Shown piece after piece: positions 48,706 through 61,565 of a stretch of DNA of 64,000 bases (the first letter of the stretch is position 1; each line of letters starts with the position of its first letter). Under the pieces are notes generated by a model that worked only from the letters and a program-made list of their open reading frames with translations, had not been told where the DNA came from and searched no databases. Location: positions 31,785,288-31,849,287 of the forward strand of contig OX637288.1 in NCBI GenBank assembly GCA_951799445.1. The letters are read 5' to 3'. The position numbers were made by a program, and so were the translations under genes. This DNA comes from Pseudisothecium myosuroides. Taxonomy: Eukaryota > Streptophyta > Bryopsida > Hypnales > Lembophyllaceae.

Positions 48706-50688
48706 TGTGAGCCCTCAAGTTAGCACTTAGAACTCTGGGTTTATTTTTCGCGATTATTGTTAATTTTTAGTATTAATTCATACAAAATAGCATGAATAAG
48801 TCAGTTGAGAAAAGTTTGGTGGAAGTCCCTGCCAGATTAGCGAGGAGTTGTCCTAAAATCACGAGAAGCACAAAATATAATGTTTTTCCAGGTTTAAGTC
48901 TTAGTTTAATATCTTATAGTCCAAATTAGCGTTTACGAGAGATGTGAAGATGCGAGAGTTAGTCAGTTATAGTATCTGATCCATGTAAAACTCGACATGT
49001 AGAGTGCATGTGACAGCCTGGCTAAATTATCAAAGTCTATATATAGGTTTAGAAGTGTCTAGATCCAATTCATGTAGAATTTGGGCTAGTTATGTAAAGA
49101 CCTGCAAATGTTGAAGAATATGAACCAGAATGTAAAATAGAAGAAGGGCGAGATGATTGAAGCTTACAGAAAGGTGCTTTTAGGGTAAAAGCATGCCAAG
49201 AGGTCAACAACGGAACTAATCATCCACGACAAACCTCGGTACCAGACTAATTTCCCCCTAGGGCGGAAATTATTAAAGAATTGCTAAATTTAGCAACCTT
49301 ATTGGAGGTTTGGTTTTGCCCTTAGCTTTTAGACATTTCCTAGAAGATTGCCCAAAAGTTTCGGGATTTTGCAAAACTCCGCGATGACTCCATGGGAAGT
49401 CAACCGCCTTTGAAACTGATGGTAAATTCATAGAAATTATCCAGAGTGCGGTAAAATCTCACTAAAAATTAGATTAGAGTTTTATATATAAAATAAACAA
49501 CCAGTCAAGTTTGAAGACTTTCCGATAGTCAGAAGTACCAGAATCAACGACGACATTGAATTTAACAAGAATTTACAACATGGCGGCGGATTGACCGGTG
49601 AACTAGGAGCTGGCGGTGTCCGAATGTCGCAAACAAGGAATACTTTCTTACTCTCACGAACCTTCCAGGCAACTCTAGCCAGTCAGTTTTCTCGAGAAAT
49701 TCAAATTTCATTAGTTGGGATTTTGACTTTTTTTTGAAGTTATAGTTAGTGGTTCTTACGAGTATTTACAGCCTGGAAGCAAAGAGTAGGGAATTACTTA
49801 AACTAATTGGGATCTTCTGAACGCGATGGCGCAATCGGTTTTCAATTTGGAGTTGTTCTCAAGAAGATAGAAGAGTTCAGCCGTAGGTTTGACTTTTTTA
49901 GAGTAATTAGCGGTAATTCAAAGTTATTTCACAAAATATCTTGGTGAAAGTCAAAGATTGGATTTAGTTAAGATTTCAAATCTTTCCTTTAAAAGCCAAT
50001 TTAGATTAAATTAAGAATATTTGGAAATATCCTAAAGTTGTTTGCAAAATATCTCAAGGTTAAAATAGTAAAATTCCTAAATATCTTTGGGAAAATCTTA
50101 GATTTTATTTTGGACAAGATTTCCTTTGTAAATAAGGCTTATTCTAGAAAATTCTAAAGATTAAACAAAGATTATTTAGGAAATATCTTAGGGTAGTTTA
50201 AAATTTAGTTTAGGTTAATTTTTGAGTAAGAGGATCAAATGTCTCATGGTAAACTAAGTGGTGGGGCCTTCTAGCGAGTATATAAGGCCTCTCCGCGAAG
50301 TTTGTCGTACCCCCTTTTGTTCATTGTCTGCCTACCGACACTCTGTCGGAGTACGGACACTTTCTTTTCTTGTTCAATTTGCTTACCGGCTTTATCGGAA
50401 GCAACTAGTTAGACCAAATTTTGGTCATCTTTGCTCATTTTGTTTATTATTCTTTCTTTTAGTGGAGGATTTGGTTGACGGACTTGGGGTTCCCTTTCAA
50501 ACCATCATAACCACACAAAAATCACACTTTTAGGAGGTCTCATCCCCCAAAAAAACTTGCCTATCTTGTTGACGTACCAATTTTATGTTTGAAACAGCTA
50601 TTGAGTTAAGAATTCTTAAGGCGGTGAAGCTAGTCTTTGCCAAAAGATTCCAACACTCAAAATACCAGCCAAATTTCGTTGTATAACA
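48706..50688 (+). mobile_element. LTR (copy C), ~2.0 kb, + orientation
   Basis: It begins TGTGAGCCCTCAAGTTAGCACTTAGAACTC and is related along its length to LTR A. Shared blocks are TAAAATCTCACTAAAAATTA near 49450 and GGATTGACCGG near 49590. A TATATAAGGCC core-promoter box is at about 50280. The end near TTGTATAACA is inferred from the position of GTTTGGT in copy A. LTRs A and C are too diverged to be the two ends of one young element. Confidence 0.55.
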
Positions 50689-52544
50689 AAGTTTGGTGTG
50701 ACTTGATTCCTAATTTTCAGTTTAAATACTTTCATATGTACCTCAATTAGGAATTAAAACCATTTGATACCTTGAAAATTATTTTAGTCCTTAATGTTCG
50801 GTTTAAACACTTTCATGTGTACCTCCTTTAAGAATTAAGACATTTCTGCAGCCACTTGGAACTATAATTGACGAGTTTAGCTTGGGGTTGCTTCTCACGG
50901 CGAAACTTTAACCTCGGACAATTTACCTTGAAGAAAAAACTTGGAAAATATCCTTGGTTGTTGGGCTTTTTAAGCCAAAACTCCATATCAAGAGGTTCCT
51001 TTTTTCCCGCCGAGATTTGCTCATTTTGCGTTTGCTACCATTACCAAGTTTGAACCCTCGTTGTTAGTTAATCTTTGTCATAGTTTAGTTAGTTTAGTCA
51101 TTATTCCCCCACAAATCCAAAATATTCTTAGTAGTCTAGTTTCGTTTCGTTAGATGTTAGATTATACCAAAAAATCCAAAAAAAACTTAGTTGACATTTG
51201 AGTTATTTAGCTATTGAACCCTTCTTCCATTTAGTTAGTTTAGATTATTATTAATTAGTTTTTTTTTTTTTTCAAGAACCAGACCAGCATACGAAAAACC
51301 AGAACCAGCATACGAAAAATCAGAACCAGCATTCGAAGAACCAGAACCAGCATACGAGAACCAGATTCAGCCATCAAAGGGGTCGTGGGGAGTCGGCAAG
51401 AACCTGCTACATGTCAGTCCTAGGGAGCCTGAGGACGGAGGTCGGGGAGTCTGGGAAACGCTGGGGGTCGCAACCGGGCTGGGAGGTCGCAAAGGAAAGG
51501 TCGCAAGGGCTGGGAGGTTGTAAAGGGAAGGTCCAGGGAGTCCAGGGAGCCCAAGTCCAAGTTATCTTGGACAACTCACACCAAAACTTGAGAAAAACCA
51601 CTGACAAAAAATCACATACTTAAGGTTAGGCCATTGCTCGCCACACCAAACCATTTTGATTTTTTGTCTTACAAATTTTGGTTCGACAACTACAAATTCA
51701 ACTCACTTCGAACACTCACGCTCTCAATTCAAAATTCCATAGCCACAACATCAATTGACAACTAAACTTGAAGAAGAAAACCACTTGAAGAAGACGAAGT
51801 GGCGGCTTGGGAATAATTAGATTAAATAACTAGTTTCCTAAAGAATCTAACTATTCACGTTGGCTTGATGTTTTGTTTTTTACTATTCCTTTTGGATTTG
51901 GTTTGGGTTTTTATTCTTTTTCTATTCATTTGTTTTGTTTTGTTGTGCTTTTCCTATTCATTTTAGATTTGTTTTGGTTTTTATTCCGTTACTATTCATC
52001 AACTATTCATTCGAGACAAATTGTTTTTGTTTTTTTACTATTCATCTACTATTCATTTAGAATAGTTCTTTGGTTTTATTCCTTATACTATTGAAGAATT
52101 TGGTTTTTTCTATCAATTAGTATTTTTGGAAGAAATCAGCTGGTCTTGTTAACTTGGGTTTTTGTTTTATTGGCCTAATAAGCCAAATAGGAAAAGATAA
52201 GAAGTCAACAAAAACAATAGACTAATGAATAACAAATAAAATTGATTATTCAGTGGAATATTATTAAATTGGAAGATACTAATCTTTTAAAATTAATTCT
52301 TAAATTAAAACAAATATTCAAGGTGGTTGAAAATAGGGCCTTGAAGTTACTTTAATTCAAAAGCTTATTTTAAAATCAACTAAAAACCATTAGAAGTTTA
52401 ACGTAAATTCCTAAAATTAAAGGAATTAAGTTAAATACTTAGACTAACCCTTTTATTTGTAAGAAATCAGTTAGAAGAATGTTGGAAAAGGATTTTTCCA
52501 TACATTTTGACACTAAACTTTCATCAACAGACAGAGTACCCACG
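50689..52544 (+). mobile_element. Leader of element C with minisatellite
   Basis: This is a non-coding leader. A 20-bp-type repeat (AACCAGAACCAGCATACGAA) occurs about four times at 51281-51372. Another run of CTATTCATTTAG/TTTTGGTTTTTATTC-type units covers about 51870-52090. Confidence 0.5.
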
Positions 52545-53391
52545 ATGGAGGACGAGGGTTATCTTGAGACCATTATGCTAGTGCTCTGCAATGACGGGAC
52601 CATGGACCCAGAGGTATGTTAATTTTACCCTTTGCTTTTGCTTTGTTTTTGTTTTCAAATTAAAGTTAGAATCTTTGCTATTAGAAGTTAGTTTTTAAAT
52701 TAGAATTTTGAATTGAAGTTAGATTTAGAACCTAATAAGTAATTTAGGAGTTATAAAACCAAATCATACTTAAACCTTAACCCAATAACGAAAATTACCA
52801 ATAAATTAACCATAACCTCCCATTGGATGATAATCTAAGATTTTCATCCAAAGGAACCTTTAAGAAATCTTTTTAGGTAGGAATCAGACAAAAAATCTAT
52901 AAAGATTCCAAAATCCCTTTTTACTTTTGAAGGATAAAAGGTTGGATGAAGTTTGAGATCAAATTTGGATGAAAAACATCCAATTAGGTCAAAATTCCAA
53001 TTAGTCTTAAAAAATCGTAATTTAAAGGAACTAATAACTTAACCTTAGAATTTAGAATTATTTTGGATTGATTTGCTATTTTAGATTAGTAGATGAAGGT
53101 TAGCACAACTAAGGGGCCAAACGTACCTCGTGGTAACTTTTGCTAGGAATCTTGGAATCTAGTTTTCTTCACCATTCTGGGTAGAGAAAATTATATTCTA
53201 TAAAGCTACTTAGATACAATTTTAGTTAGATTAGATTTTGTTTTCTTTCTTTGTGTTTTACCTAACCATAACGTTTAAATTAATTAACCCATAGTTTTCT
53301 TAGAATTAGTGGAATTTACAGGATTACCAGTCACAAGAAGTGTCCATTGCTTGGAAGGCAAACACTTACTTAGGAACCACCCAGTTATGAG
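52545..53391 (+). pseudogene. Spliced 5' ORF of element C
   Basis: Exon 52545-52613 (23 codons, opening MEDEGYLETIMLV) ends at CCAGAG/GTATGT. An acceptor AATTTACAG ends at 53321, and the phase-0 frame then reads SIAWKANTYLGTTQL before a stop. The AWKA word is the same as in copy A, which supports the proposed splice in both. The intron would be 708 bp. Family unknown. Confidence 0.4.
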
Positions 53392-53462
53392 TAAAATCTC
53401 CAATGAAACTACCGCTAGAGTCCGTGTGTAACTTTTTGACTCAAGGATGGAGTTAGAAACAC

Positions 53463-54420
53463 TCACACCACCACAAGAGAAACAATACATGAAAGGCAAT
53501 TTAAATCCATGGCTTGGCCAACAAAATATCGCCTTTGGAACCCCGTCATGTCTGAAGTGTTGGTGACCTTCGTTTTGAATCTCATAGCCCGTTTGCGTTT
53601 ATCGGCATTGGGCTCTACCATTTTCTTGGTACGAGTATCCCACATCAAACCAGGCCATTGTCCTTAAATGCGTTAGACCGTGAAAAACTCACCAATGTGA
53701 GCAATGCCCGTCGTGACTCCTTTTTACGAATGACCACCATTAACAAAGCCTGCTTATCGTAATAAACTTGCCGAGGTAAACAATGCGAATCTAAAATCTC
53801 TTTAATATAGACATCGGGGAGATGAATGGGTCTATTGGCCGCATGTAATAACTTCACCGGTGCCATGTTACTCCACCAAAATCGCGATTTATGAGTTCGT
53901 GAGCCCACAACTGTTGCATCCAATAATATGGGAATTCCAAGAATTTCATGAACACGATGAATGTTTTTAAGGATGTGAGTCCATGACATAATCACTATGG
54001 ACACATGCTCAATAATATACCCTAGTGGTCGTCGTTATGAAATCTGAATATAACGCATCACTTGTATCATATCATGAAATCGTGAAGACTGAGCACCTTT
54101 CAAGCCGATCTGCCTACTCGCCACAGACATACTTTGGCATGGCCATCCTGTAGTAATTAAATCTACGGGTTCCAACCGTACCATGTCTTCTTACGAAATC
54201 AATGAAATATTACTTGGTAAAGTAAAAAATGCGATTTTAATGGCATAAATGCTTAATAAGAATGGAAAGGCTTGGCGCAATCATTAAACATGGCGCTTGG
54301 CCACGTACTGTGTCATGAAATCATTATCCACAATGTAACGTTTCACTTTCGAATCTGTCTACAATACTACAGCCAATCCTATGCTAATACCACAAAATAT
54401 CTTCAATTGAGTAATACCTT
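53463..54420 (-). pseudogene. Retroelement-borne DNA cytosine-5 methyltransferase, decayed
   Basis: Read on the minus strand, C5-methyltransferase motifs appear in canonical order. Motif I: KIFCGISIGLA (54403-54371), with YIVDND (motif II) after it. Motif IV: the PCQ box in DLITTGWPCQSMSVA (54148-54134 for GWPCQ, cysteine present). Motif VI: YIIEHV near 54010, where the family has ENV. Motif VIII: HKSRFWWSN. Motifs IX-X: the terminal block FQRRYFVGQAMDLNCL (53560-53490). Motifs I to VIII share one frame, with in-frame stops at 54361, 54286/54283, 54193 and 54037. A frameshift near 53648 separates the last part. The enzyme family transfers methyl groups to cytosine in DNA. It sits on the same strand as a retroviral-type protease just upstream and gypsy RT further downstream, so it was most likely part of the retrotransposon. 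It is inactive now. Confidence 0.85.
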
Positions 54421-55102
54421 CATCTAGTGGCTTTCAATAAATTGTAGAGGTATTGAGAGGTGAGCCAGCATCTTTCATACCTTCATCTTCCATATTGTCT
54501 TTTTGTGATAATAATGATTTTTGTCACGCCTCATGGATGACAATTTTTATAGCTCGTTACAGCTCGATAATGCATTTTCACGTCGCCTTCATACCTGGTT
54601 GATATAATACATCGCCTCCAACCTCCAACATGTTCAAGTTGTTATCTTCTTGAATATTGACAGCCGACGCAATAATAGAAGGATTTTTTAAATCTCCTTC
54701 AAATCAAGGTTGATCTTCTGCTACAAATCTAGAAAAAGAATAGAGATCAACAAAATTAACGGTGAGAACTTGTATAAAACGAGCTGGCAGTTGGACCTTG
54801 TGACTATCTCTTACTTGCCATTCCGGTTTGTAAGAAGCCGTCTCTTTCCAGAAGTTTAAAATAAAACCTATAGAATATAATATCATAATCTCAACCAAGA
54901 GATCATATAACTATAGCCTTCACCTTCATAAAGCTAACATCTTTATTCTTTAATATCATCGCGATAGAGCCATAATGTCAACATCCCTAAAGACCTCCTA
55001 GCATCAAGAAAATCACGAGTTTTTTCTACACTAGGAGGGTCAATAAGCTCTAATTTCAACAAAAGTCTCTGCTCCACTACCGCTTCGACAACAAGTGTCA
55101 AT
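54421..55102 (-). other. Linker between protease and methyltransferase, decayed
   Basis: Short minus-strand open pieces, the longest at 54898-54704, have no recognisable domain. They probably belong to the same polyprotein. Confidence 0.35.
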
Positions 55103-55598
55103 TCATTTGCTCCTTATGATGCCATTTGCTTGCTTCGTCTCTCCTATGAAAGTATTAATCATACATGGACACGTTTTCAATATGTCCTCAGTCAAACTCG
55201 AGCCTTCAATGGCTGCATCATCCAACATCAAAGATTGTGCACCAGAATCCAATAGTATCTGTCGAGGCGCAAAAAACTTTTTCTTTGAACCCAATAAGTT
55301 GAAAAATATCCTGGAAATTGTTTAAAACCACTGCTTCAGGAGTGCTGGATGACCGCTTTATTGCAAGGCGTGCTAACATGGTCTTTAAACGAGCGGCAGC
55401 TGATAACAAGCCTTTTAACTCGATCCAACCACTATTAATCGCCGCCGTCAGTTCAAGCACGATTTTCATGGCACTCACGATTGTTAAGGTGCTTTCCTCA
55501 CGCATAGTAGTCGCCAATTGAAACATCGCAGCTGCACTAAACTGTGCTTGTGTAATAATCACCAATGTTACGCAATACGAGAAAAATCTTCCACACAA
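55103..55598 (-). pseudogene. Retroviral-type aspartic protease, decayed
   Basis: The 55294-55103 frame has the active-site box LLDSGAQSLMLDDAAI, a D-S/T-G-A loop followed by the usual hydrophobic stretch. The preceding frame (55598-55218) reads LAIKRSSSTPEAVVLNNFQD and joins by a frameshift near 55280, so gag-end and protease are in different frames. A single DSGA-type site fits a retroelement protease acting as a dimer. It lies upstream of the methyltransferase on the same strand. Confidence 0.75.
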
Positions 55599-56315
55599 AC
55601 ACGTTATTCTTGAAAAAAACTCCCACTGTATATTAATTTCCTCAAAACTAGGGAAGAAATGAACTATTCATTCTAAAAATTTAGAAGGGATATCCTCATA
55701 GCAAGCCTCTATTGGCCTTATCTTTAAATCATGAGTCTTTAATCTTTAAAGCAAGGTTAATAATGCACTAATTTTACTATTTAAAGTTTGGGACCCATTT
55801 TCAATACCTAGGAAGTCTAAAATCATGGCTATGGTGCTCAAAGACAAGTCCTCCTTGCAATTTTAGCACAAGCAAATTACCTCAAAACATTTTAAAATGC
55901 ATTTTTAAACTAATTTAAATGCAAAATTTGACTACGTATACACCTATAAACGTAATGAAATCTTTTTCTAAGTAATAAACGTGAGAAAAAACTCCTAAAG
56001 ATGCTAGAAAAAACTCACAAAATACAAATAGTCATGTCTACATCATTCTTAAAGAATGTGTACATACTTGGACAAAACGCCAAAGTAAACGTCTCTCATT
56101 CCATGACGTGGATGACTCAACTTAGAAAATAATGAGTCTCCATTGTTCCATGTGGAGGTCATGGTCATTTGAGGTCCCAAACGAGATGTCGACCCCTCGC
56201 CATGGCCCAAGATCACATTTGGGGCTAAATGCACTCTGCGATACTCCACACCATCTTCTACCACTTCCTCTGGCTTCGCAACATCAGGCCAACGGGAAAT
56301 CCACGGTCATGCTAC
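55599..56315 (-). mobile_element. 5' part of the minus-strand element, unrecognised
   Basis: A 71-codon frame (56264-56049) reads EYRRVHLAPNVILGHG and HPRHGMRDVYFGVLSKY; I do not recognise it. The stretch 56315-56262 repeats the 54-bp piece at 45345-45287 in the same orientation, which may mark LTR starts. No clear gag domain is visible. Confidence 0.4.
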
Positions 56316-56735
56316 TTGTATGACACCTTTTTTCGTAATTTGTTTTTACATAATAAAGTTTTAATTTTGTACTTAATTTCTTGAATAATCTTAGTCATCC
56401 CCTTTAATCCTTCCTAATAGTATTTTTGATTAGATGCATTTAACAACAAAATTTTAATTTATATAATAAAATCTCTTTAAGCTCCTTTTTTATGTTCTAA
56501 TTACCTACTGAATTAAAATTCACCCCAACATAGATTTATATCTTTAATTGATTTAATTTTGTATTTGTAAATCCCCTAATATTGTCTAGTTCATTTATTA
56601 TTTTTGTAGGCAAGTCGATTATGAGTTTATAACCTAATATATATTTCTATCGAAGAAAAATTTATAATGAAAGGTTTTTTAGAATAGATTGATTTGAAAG
56701 CCTACTCCAAATGAGTTGATCTAAGGAATTGGGTT
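56316..56735. other. AT-rich spacer, no gene seen
   Basis: Strongly AT-rich, with no open frame or repeat worth naming. Confidence 0.5.
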
Positions 56736-56940
56736 TTACAAGAATGAGATTGGATTTTAAAAAGAGAAAATTGGGATTTTTAGAAGGATAAGACTGGGAT
56801 TTATAGACGGACAAGATTAGGATTTCTAGAATGATAAGACTAGGATTTCTAAACGGACAAGATTGGGATTTCTAGAAGGACAAGACTAGGATTTTTAGAC
56901 GGACAAGATTGGGATTTCTAAAAGGACAAGACTGACATTT
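56736..56940. repeat. 23-bp minisatellite, about nine units
   Basis: Units of the form ACAAGATTGGGATTTCTAGA plus a 3-base end (AGG or CGG) follow one another. The period is not a multiple of three, and the first and last units are degenerate. Confidence 0.8.
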
Positions 56941-59900
56941 TCAAAGTGAATGTAATTGAGATTTTTAAAATAGATAAGACAGGAGGCTAAAATGAATGAA
57001 AGTAGAAATATTTTGGGAAAAAAGAGCTAGTTGCTCTAAATACAATTAAAAAGAATACATTTGTAAGAAAAAACAATAACAATCTAAAGTGTGAAGAAGA
57101 GTATGTGAAAAGAGTCATAAAATTGGAGTACAAAAATAAGATTGTGAAAATTCAAATATTAGATGAATATAAAAAAAGAGGTGAATAAGTTGAAGTAGCT
57201 AAGCAACTTAATGAAAATGTTAAGAGATTAATTTAACTAGATAATCAAAATTTTATGTGAAAAACATGGTGAAAAATTTCACGTCAGTACTGATGTTATA
57301 GAGCTTAATGATAATAATTAAAGATGATATAGAGTGCCATGATACCTAGTTTAATCTTGGTTTGAGACTTGAACTTTGATTTAAGCCTTGGTAATGTCTT
57401 GATGTCTTCGTATAAAACTTTGTTTGCTCATTTTTTTCTATATGTAGTTTGAATATTTATCTTTTTCAATTTGAGTCTTCTGCGCATCAAAATTAGGTAT
57501 TTTTTTTGTAGTCCTATCTTTGCATGCATACGTTTTTTCTAAAAAGATGTATCCTTGATTTTAATATTCAATGAGGTTTTCAAACTTTTATAAAAAAAAT
57601 TATCATTATTATTATATATAAAAGAGTCTACTATGTACATAAATGTATGAACAACTAATAATGACACTTAAAAATTTGTAAATACGTATTTTGAATTTGT
57701 TTTAAAGAGATTTAAATGTACAAAAATTACAGGAGAGTTTCAAGCTTGGATTTCATAGCCATGGGAATAATCACTTTTTGGCATGAAAATAAATTTTAAA
57801 TCTTTAAAAATTAAGTACGTGCATTATGAACTCTATTTTAGTAACCAAAGTTTAAATATTAATAAAAATAGACCAGTAATTTCATCTCGACGAATATACC
57901 AACCACCCTTCCGCTCGTTTAAACAATTGTATCTAGGCGGAGTGATTCATAATTTAAGACACAATTTTTAAGTTACTTTGAGTTCAATCCATACAACCGT
58001 TTTTGTATTTTTTGCTAAATTAATCAATATTAAAAGAGATAGCTTAAGATGAAGTTTAGTCTTAATGTAGTTTAGATTTAAATGAAATTTTTACTGATTT
58101 GACTTATTTGATTAAAACTTCAGTTTTAAGAATTAAAATTAGTTTGAAACTCAATCTTGAATTTCAAAGTAATTTTGAATTGATCTAAAAGGTCTTTAAT
58201 TCTATATCAATTTGTATATAGGAAGTATGTAAATATATAAGGATTATTTGACTATTGCATTTAAAACACAACAATAATTATGAACACTATATAAATAAAA
58301 AAATGAATAAGAATTTATTTATAAAGAATAGTGGAACATTTATGATTGCAAGCAGTTGTTGTAGATTTTTTCTATAAAAAACACATCGCATGAGATAAAA
58401 CTATAAGACAGTGTACTGCGACACAACACTAAAAAAGACTATTTAGAGTCAAATTTACTATTCAGAGTCCAATTTGCATTGTTTGACATATGTGAATTCC
58501 AAATTTGTAAATGATAGTAAAAACAAGTTTGACATTAAATATTATGAATTTGATTATAGTGAAAACAAAGAGGAGGACTCGCATGATGATAATTATAATA
58601 GGAATGTACATAGCATATGATATATATATTATAATTTTACTTAGAAATAAAAATTCTTTGTTTATAATTTGAAACTTGAAAAAATTCTTCATTTTTTCAG
58701 GTTTAATATTTTTAAACATTGATTTCTTAATTTTTTCACATTATTCAAGTTATTTTGAATGGCATGAATATTACATAACATTGTTACTGTGACGATATAA
58801 TAGGCACCAATTGCAAATACAATTAAGAGGATATTTGGGAGCTCATATTGATAAAATTGTATAATATTGGAATTGAAGATTTTGATGGCCATCATGTTAT
58901 CTATGGACATTAGCAGTCAACCTAATGTGAAGTTTTTTTAACAAATAAAAAATTTGATTTTTATTATCTAACTTTCTCTAAGTTGATGTCATATAATAAA
59001 TTCATTATGCTCACAAAATGTTAGTATGTTATGAATTCATTAAGATATATGAGGAATAAAATAATGCTAAATTACAATAAAATTGGACAAATTAAATGGT
59101 TATTTGATGCTATGAAAAACAGTTATTGAAACACATGAAATATTGGTAAATTTACTATGATGAACAAAATAATGATCTATAATAAAAAATTATTGTCCCG
59201 CAAAACAATAAATGTCTTAAAAATCGTAAAAGTGAGGTTTGAAGGTTTAATGTTTAATAAATAAAAAATAAAAAAATTCTTTTGAATCTAAAAGTTTGTT
59301 GTAAGAAAAATCCCGCAATCAAAAGAAAAATGCAACGGATAGAGGATCATAATGAAACACTATTAGCACACACTGTAATATTACGTTCATTTTGTACAAA
59401 ACAAGGGAAAAGGACATGTGATTGTTATGAACAATTTTTTTTTTAACGTTGCCTTCTTTAAAGATTTATTGCATAAAAAACCTATACAATAAGCATAATG
59501 AAAATAAACATGATGGATTTGTAGCTCTATGCAACAACCATTAAATATGTAGTGACTTAATTAGTATGTTATGCATTTATGAATTGTGGGATCTATTTAT
59601 TTGCATATATCTATATTTTCTGGTATTCTACCTTCCTCACTATATATAGACTTTTAGTTACGTAAACTTTAGATAGTTGGAGCATCAAAAAATATAAGTA
59701 GATGTAATAGTTTTTGGAAATGAAGAACCTATTTATTAAATCACTACATATTCAAAGATATGTAGATTGTCATAGAGACAATATATGAAGTATTTCAATA
59801 GGTGAAAGATCTACATTTTATATGAAAAAATTAAAATTTAATGTTTGGGTGATTAGTTATAGCAATGGACTATATCTATACAAAAATTTAATATGCTTTA

Positions 59901-60924
59901 TAGATGATTCCATAACAATAATTTATTTTATGTAGAAACCTTGAGAGAAGCAACCTTATGTGTGTTATCATTTTGAAATAGGTCACTTTCACTACATTAA
60001 TGTCTACCTCATAAAATAATTTCTTTTCAAATGAATAGTTTGAGAGAAGACAATAAATTTGCAATTTGAATTAATTTATATTTTATATTTAAATGAAATA
60101 GTCTATAACATGTGCAAGCTTACGATTACGTAATACTTACTTTTGTGAGCATCAATATCTTGTCAGGAGTACAATATTTTGTCATTACGAGCATCATTCA
60201 ATATTTTGATTACTTTTAGGTGTATTTAAAATCCACTATTTTTATTTTTTTCTTCCATATTGGTGCTAAATAATATGTACTAATTTTGTACAACTTTGTA
60301 GTTTTTGATTATCTTATTTTGAATATTAATTTTTTTAGATTATATTGTTTTGTATAATTACATAAACAATGCATTGAAATTTACATGTGTATTCTCTTTA
60401 TGATAATTTTTTTAATTTTGCAGAGCAATGTGAAGCTCACAATAGGGGTAGAAAACACAAACGTAATTATGAAGTGGCTGTAAAAAGAAAAGCTTAAGAA
60501 CATGAACTAATCATTCCTGCTAATAATTCTAGCATTAATGAAGACATTAAAAAGTTACAAACGTTATGTCAATCCTTAGAATTGTCAACAAAGTCATTAA
60601 GTGTCAAAAATTAAAAAATAAGACATACAATAAAATGCACACCCCATGCATGACTAAAATATTAAAGTCTTACGTTTTTATGGAAGGAGAAAGAATATTA
60701 GGCATCTATATTGATAGATTTTTTCATGTCACAAGTGCCAGCAATACTACAATCTTTTGGAATTTGTTTAAGAGTATGGAGACTTTGTTGAACGAGGAAA
60801 AGAAAAGCTGGTGGAGATATGGTTATATGCAATTGAAATTTTGATTTTTGTACTGATAGTGTAGTTGTATAAGTACATTTCCTATTGTTCTTCATTTGTT
60901 AAATATTTTTAAATGACAAAACAA
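56941..60924. other. AT-rich DNA, no gene seen
   Basis: Very AT-rich throughout. The longest open frame (60566-60844, 92 codons) and others at 58462-58910 have biased AT-rich composition and no recognisable family. Confidence 0.5.
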
Positions 60925-61309
60925 TTAATTGTTTATTGACAATTCAATTGTATAAGAACATTGATTTCCATGGCACATATTATATTTTGCAAGTGTACCG
61001 GCTTTCATGATACATGTTGAATTTTGTGTGTACATGTAATATATTTAATTATTATTTTGACATATATTTACCAATCTATTGTGTTTATTGACAATTCAAT
61101 AATGTGAGTGTAATGATTTTTGTGTCACATGTTATTTTTTGAAAGTACATTGATTTTCATTTAACAACATGTCAAATTTTGTAAGTACATTTTGACATAT
61201 ACTTATTAATGCACTTTGTTTATTAACAATTCAAATGTGTAAACTAATGTCATTTAATATTTGTAGTTCCTAAACATCAATTCCATGTATTTAATTATTA
61301 TTTTGATAC
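60925..61309. repeat. Degenerate repeat, about 136-152 bp x 3
   Basis: GTTTATTGACAATTCAA recurs at about 60931, 61082 and 61218. It is accompanied by TACATGTTGAATTTTG and ATATTTAATTATTATTTTGA blocks. Confidence 0.55.
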
Positions 61310-61565
61310 GGCTTCTGAAAACTTCAAGCGACAACCCTAAATTTCATATGACTTTCTCACATGGCTTCTCAAATTTCATATGACTTTTTCACATGGCAAC
61401 CTTGAACTTCAAACAATTTTTTAACATGGTTTCTCAAAACTTTATGCGGTAGCTCTAAACTTCAAACGACTTTTTGACACAACTTCTCAAATCTTTATGA
61501 GGCAACCTTAAGTTTTAAACCACTTTTAACATGTCTTTTCAAAATATTATGAGACTACCTATTAT
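61310..61565. repeat. Degenerate ~55-60-bp tandem repeat, about five units
   Basis: Units contain GGCTTCTCAAAACTTTATG, CGGCAACCTTAAACTTCAAA and CGACTTTTTCACAT, with variation. Confidence 0.65.

Noticed and set aside
37589..50688. LTR A and LTR C as the two ends of one 13-kb element
   Set aside because: They are strongly diverged, each is followed by its own leader and 5' ORF, and no matching target duplication is seen.
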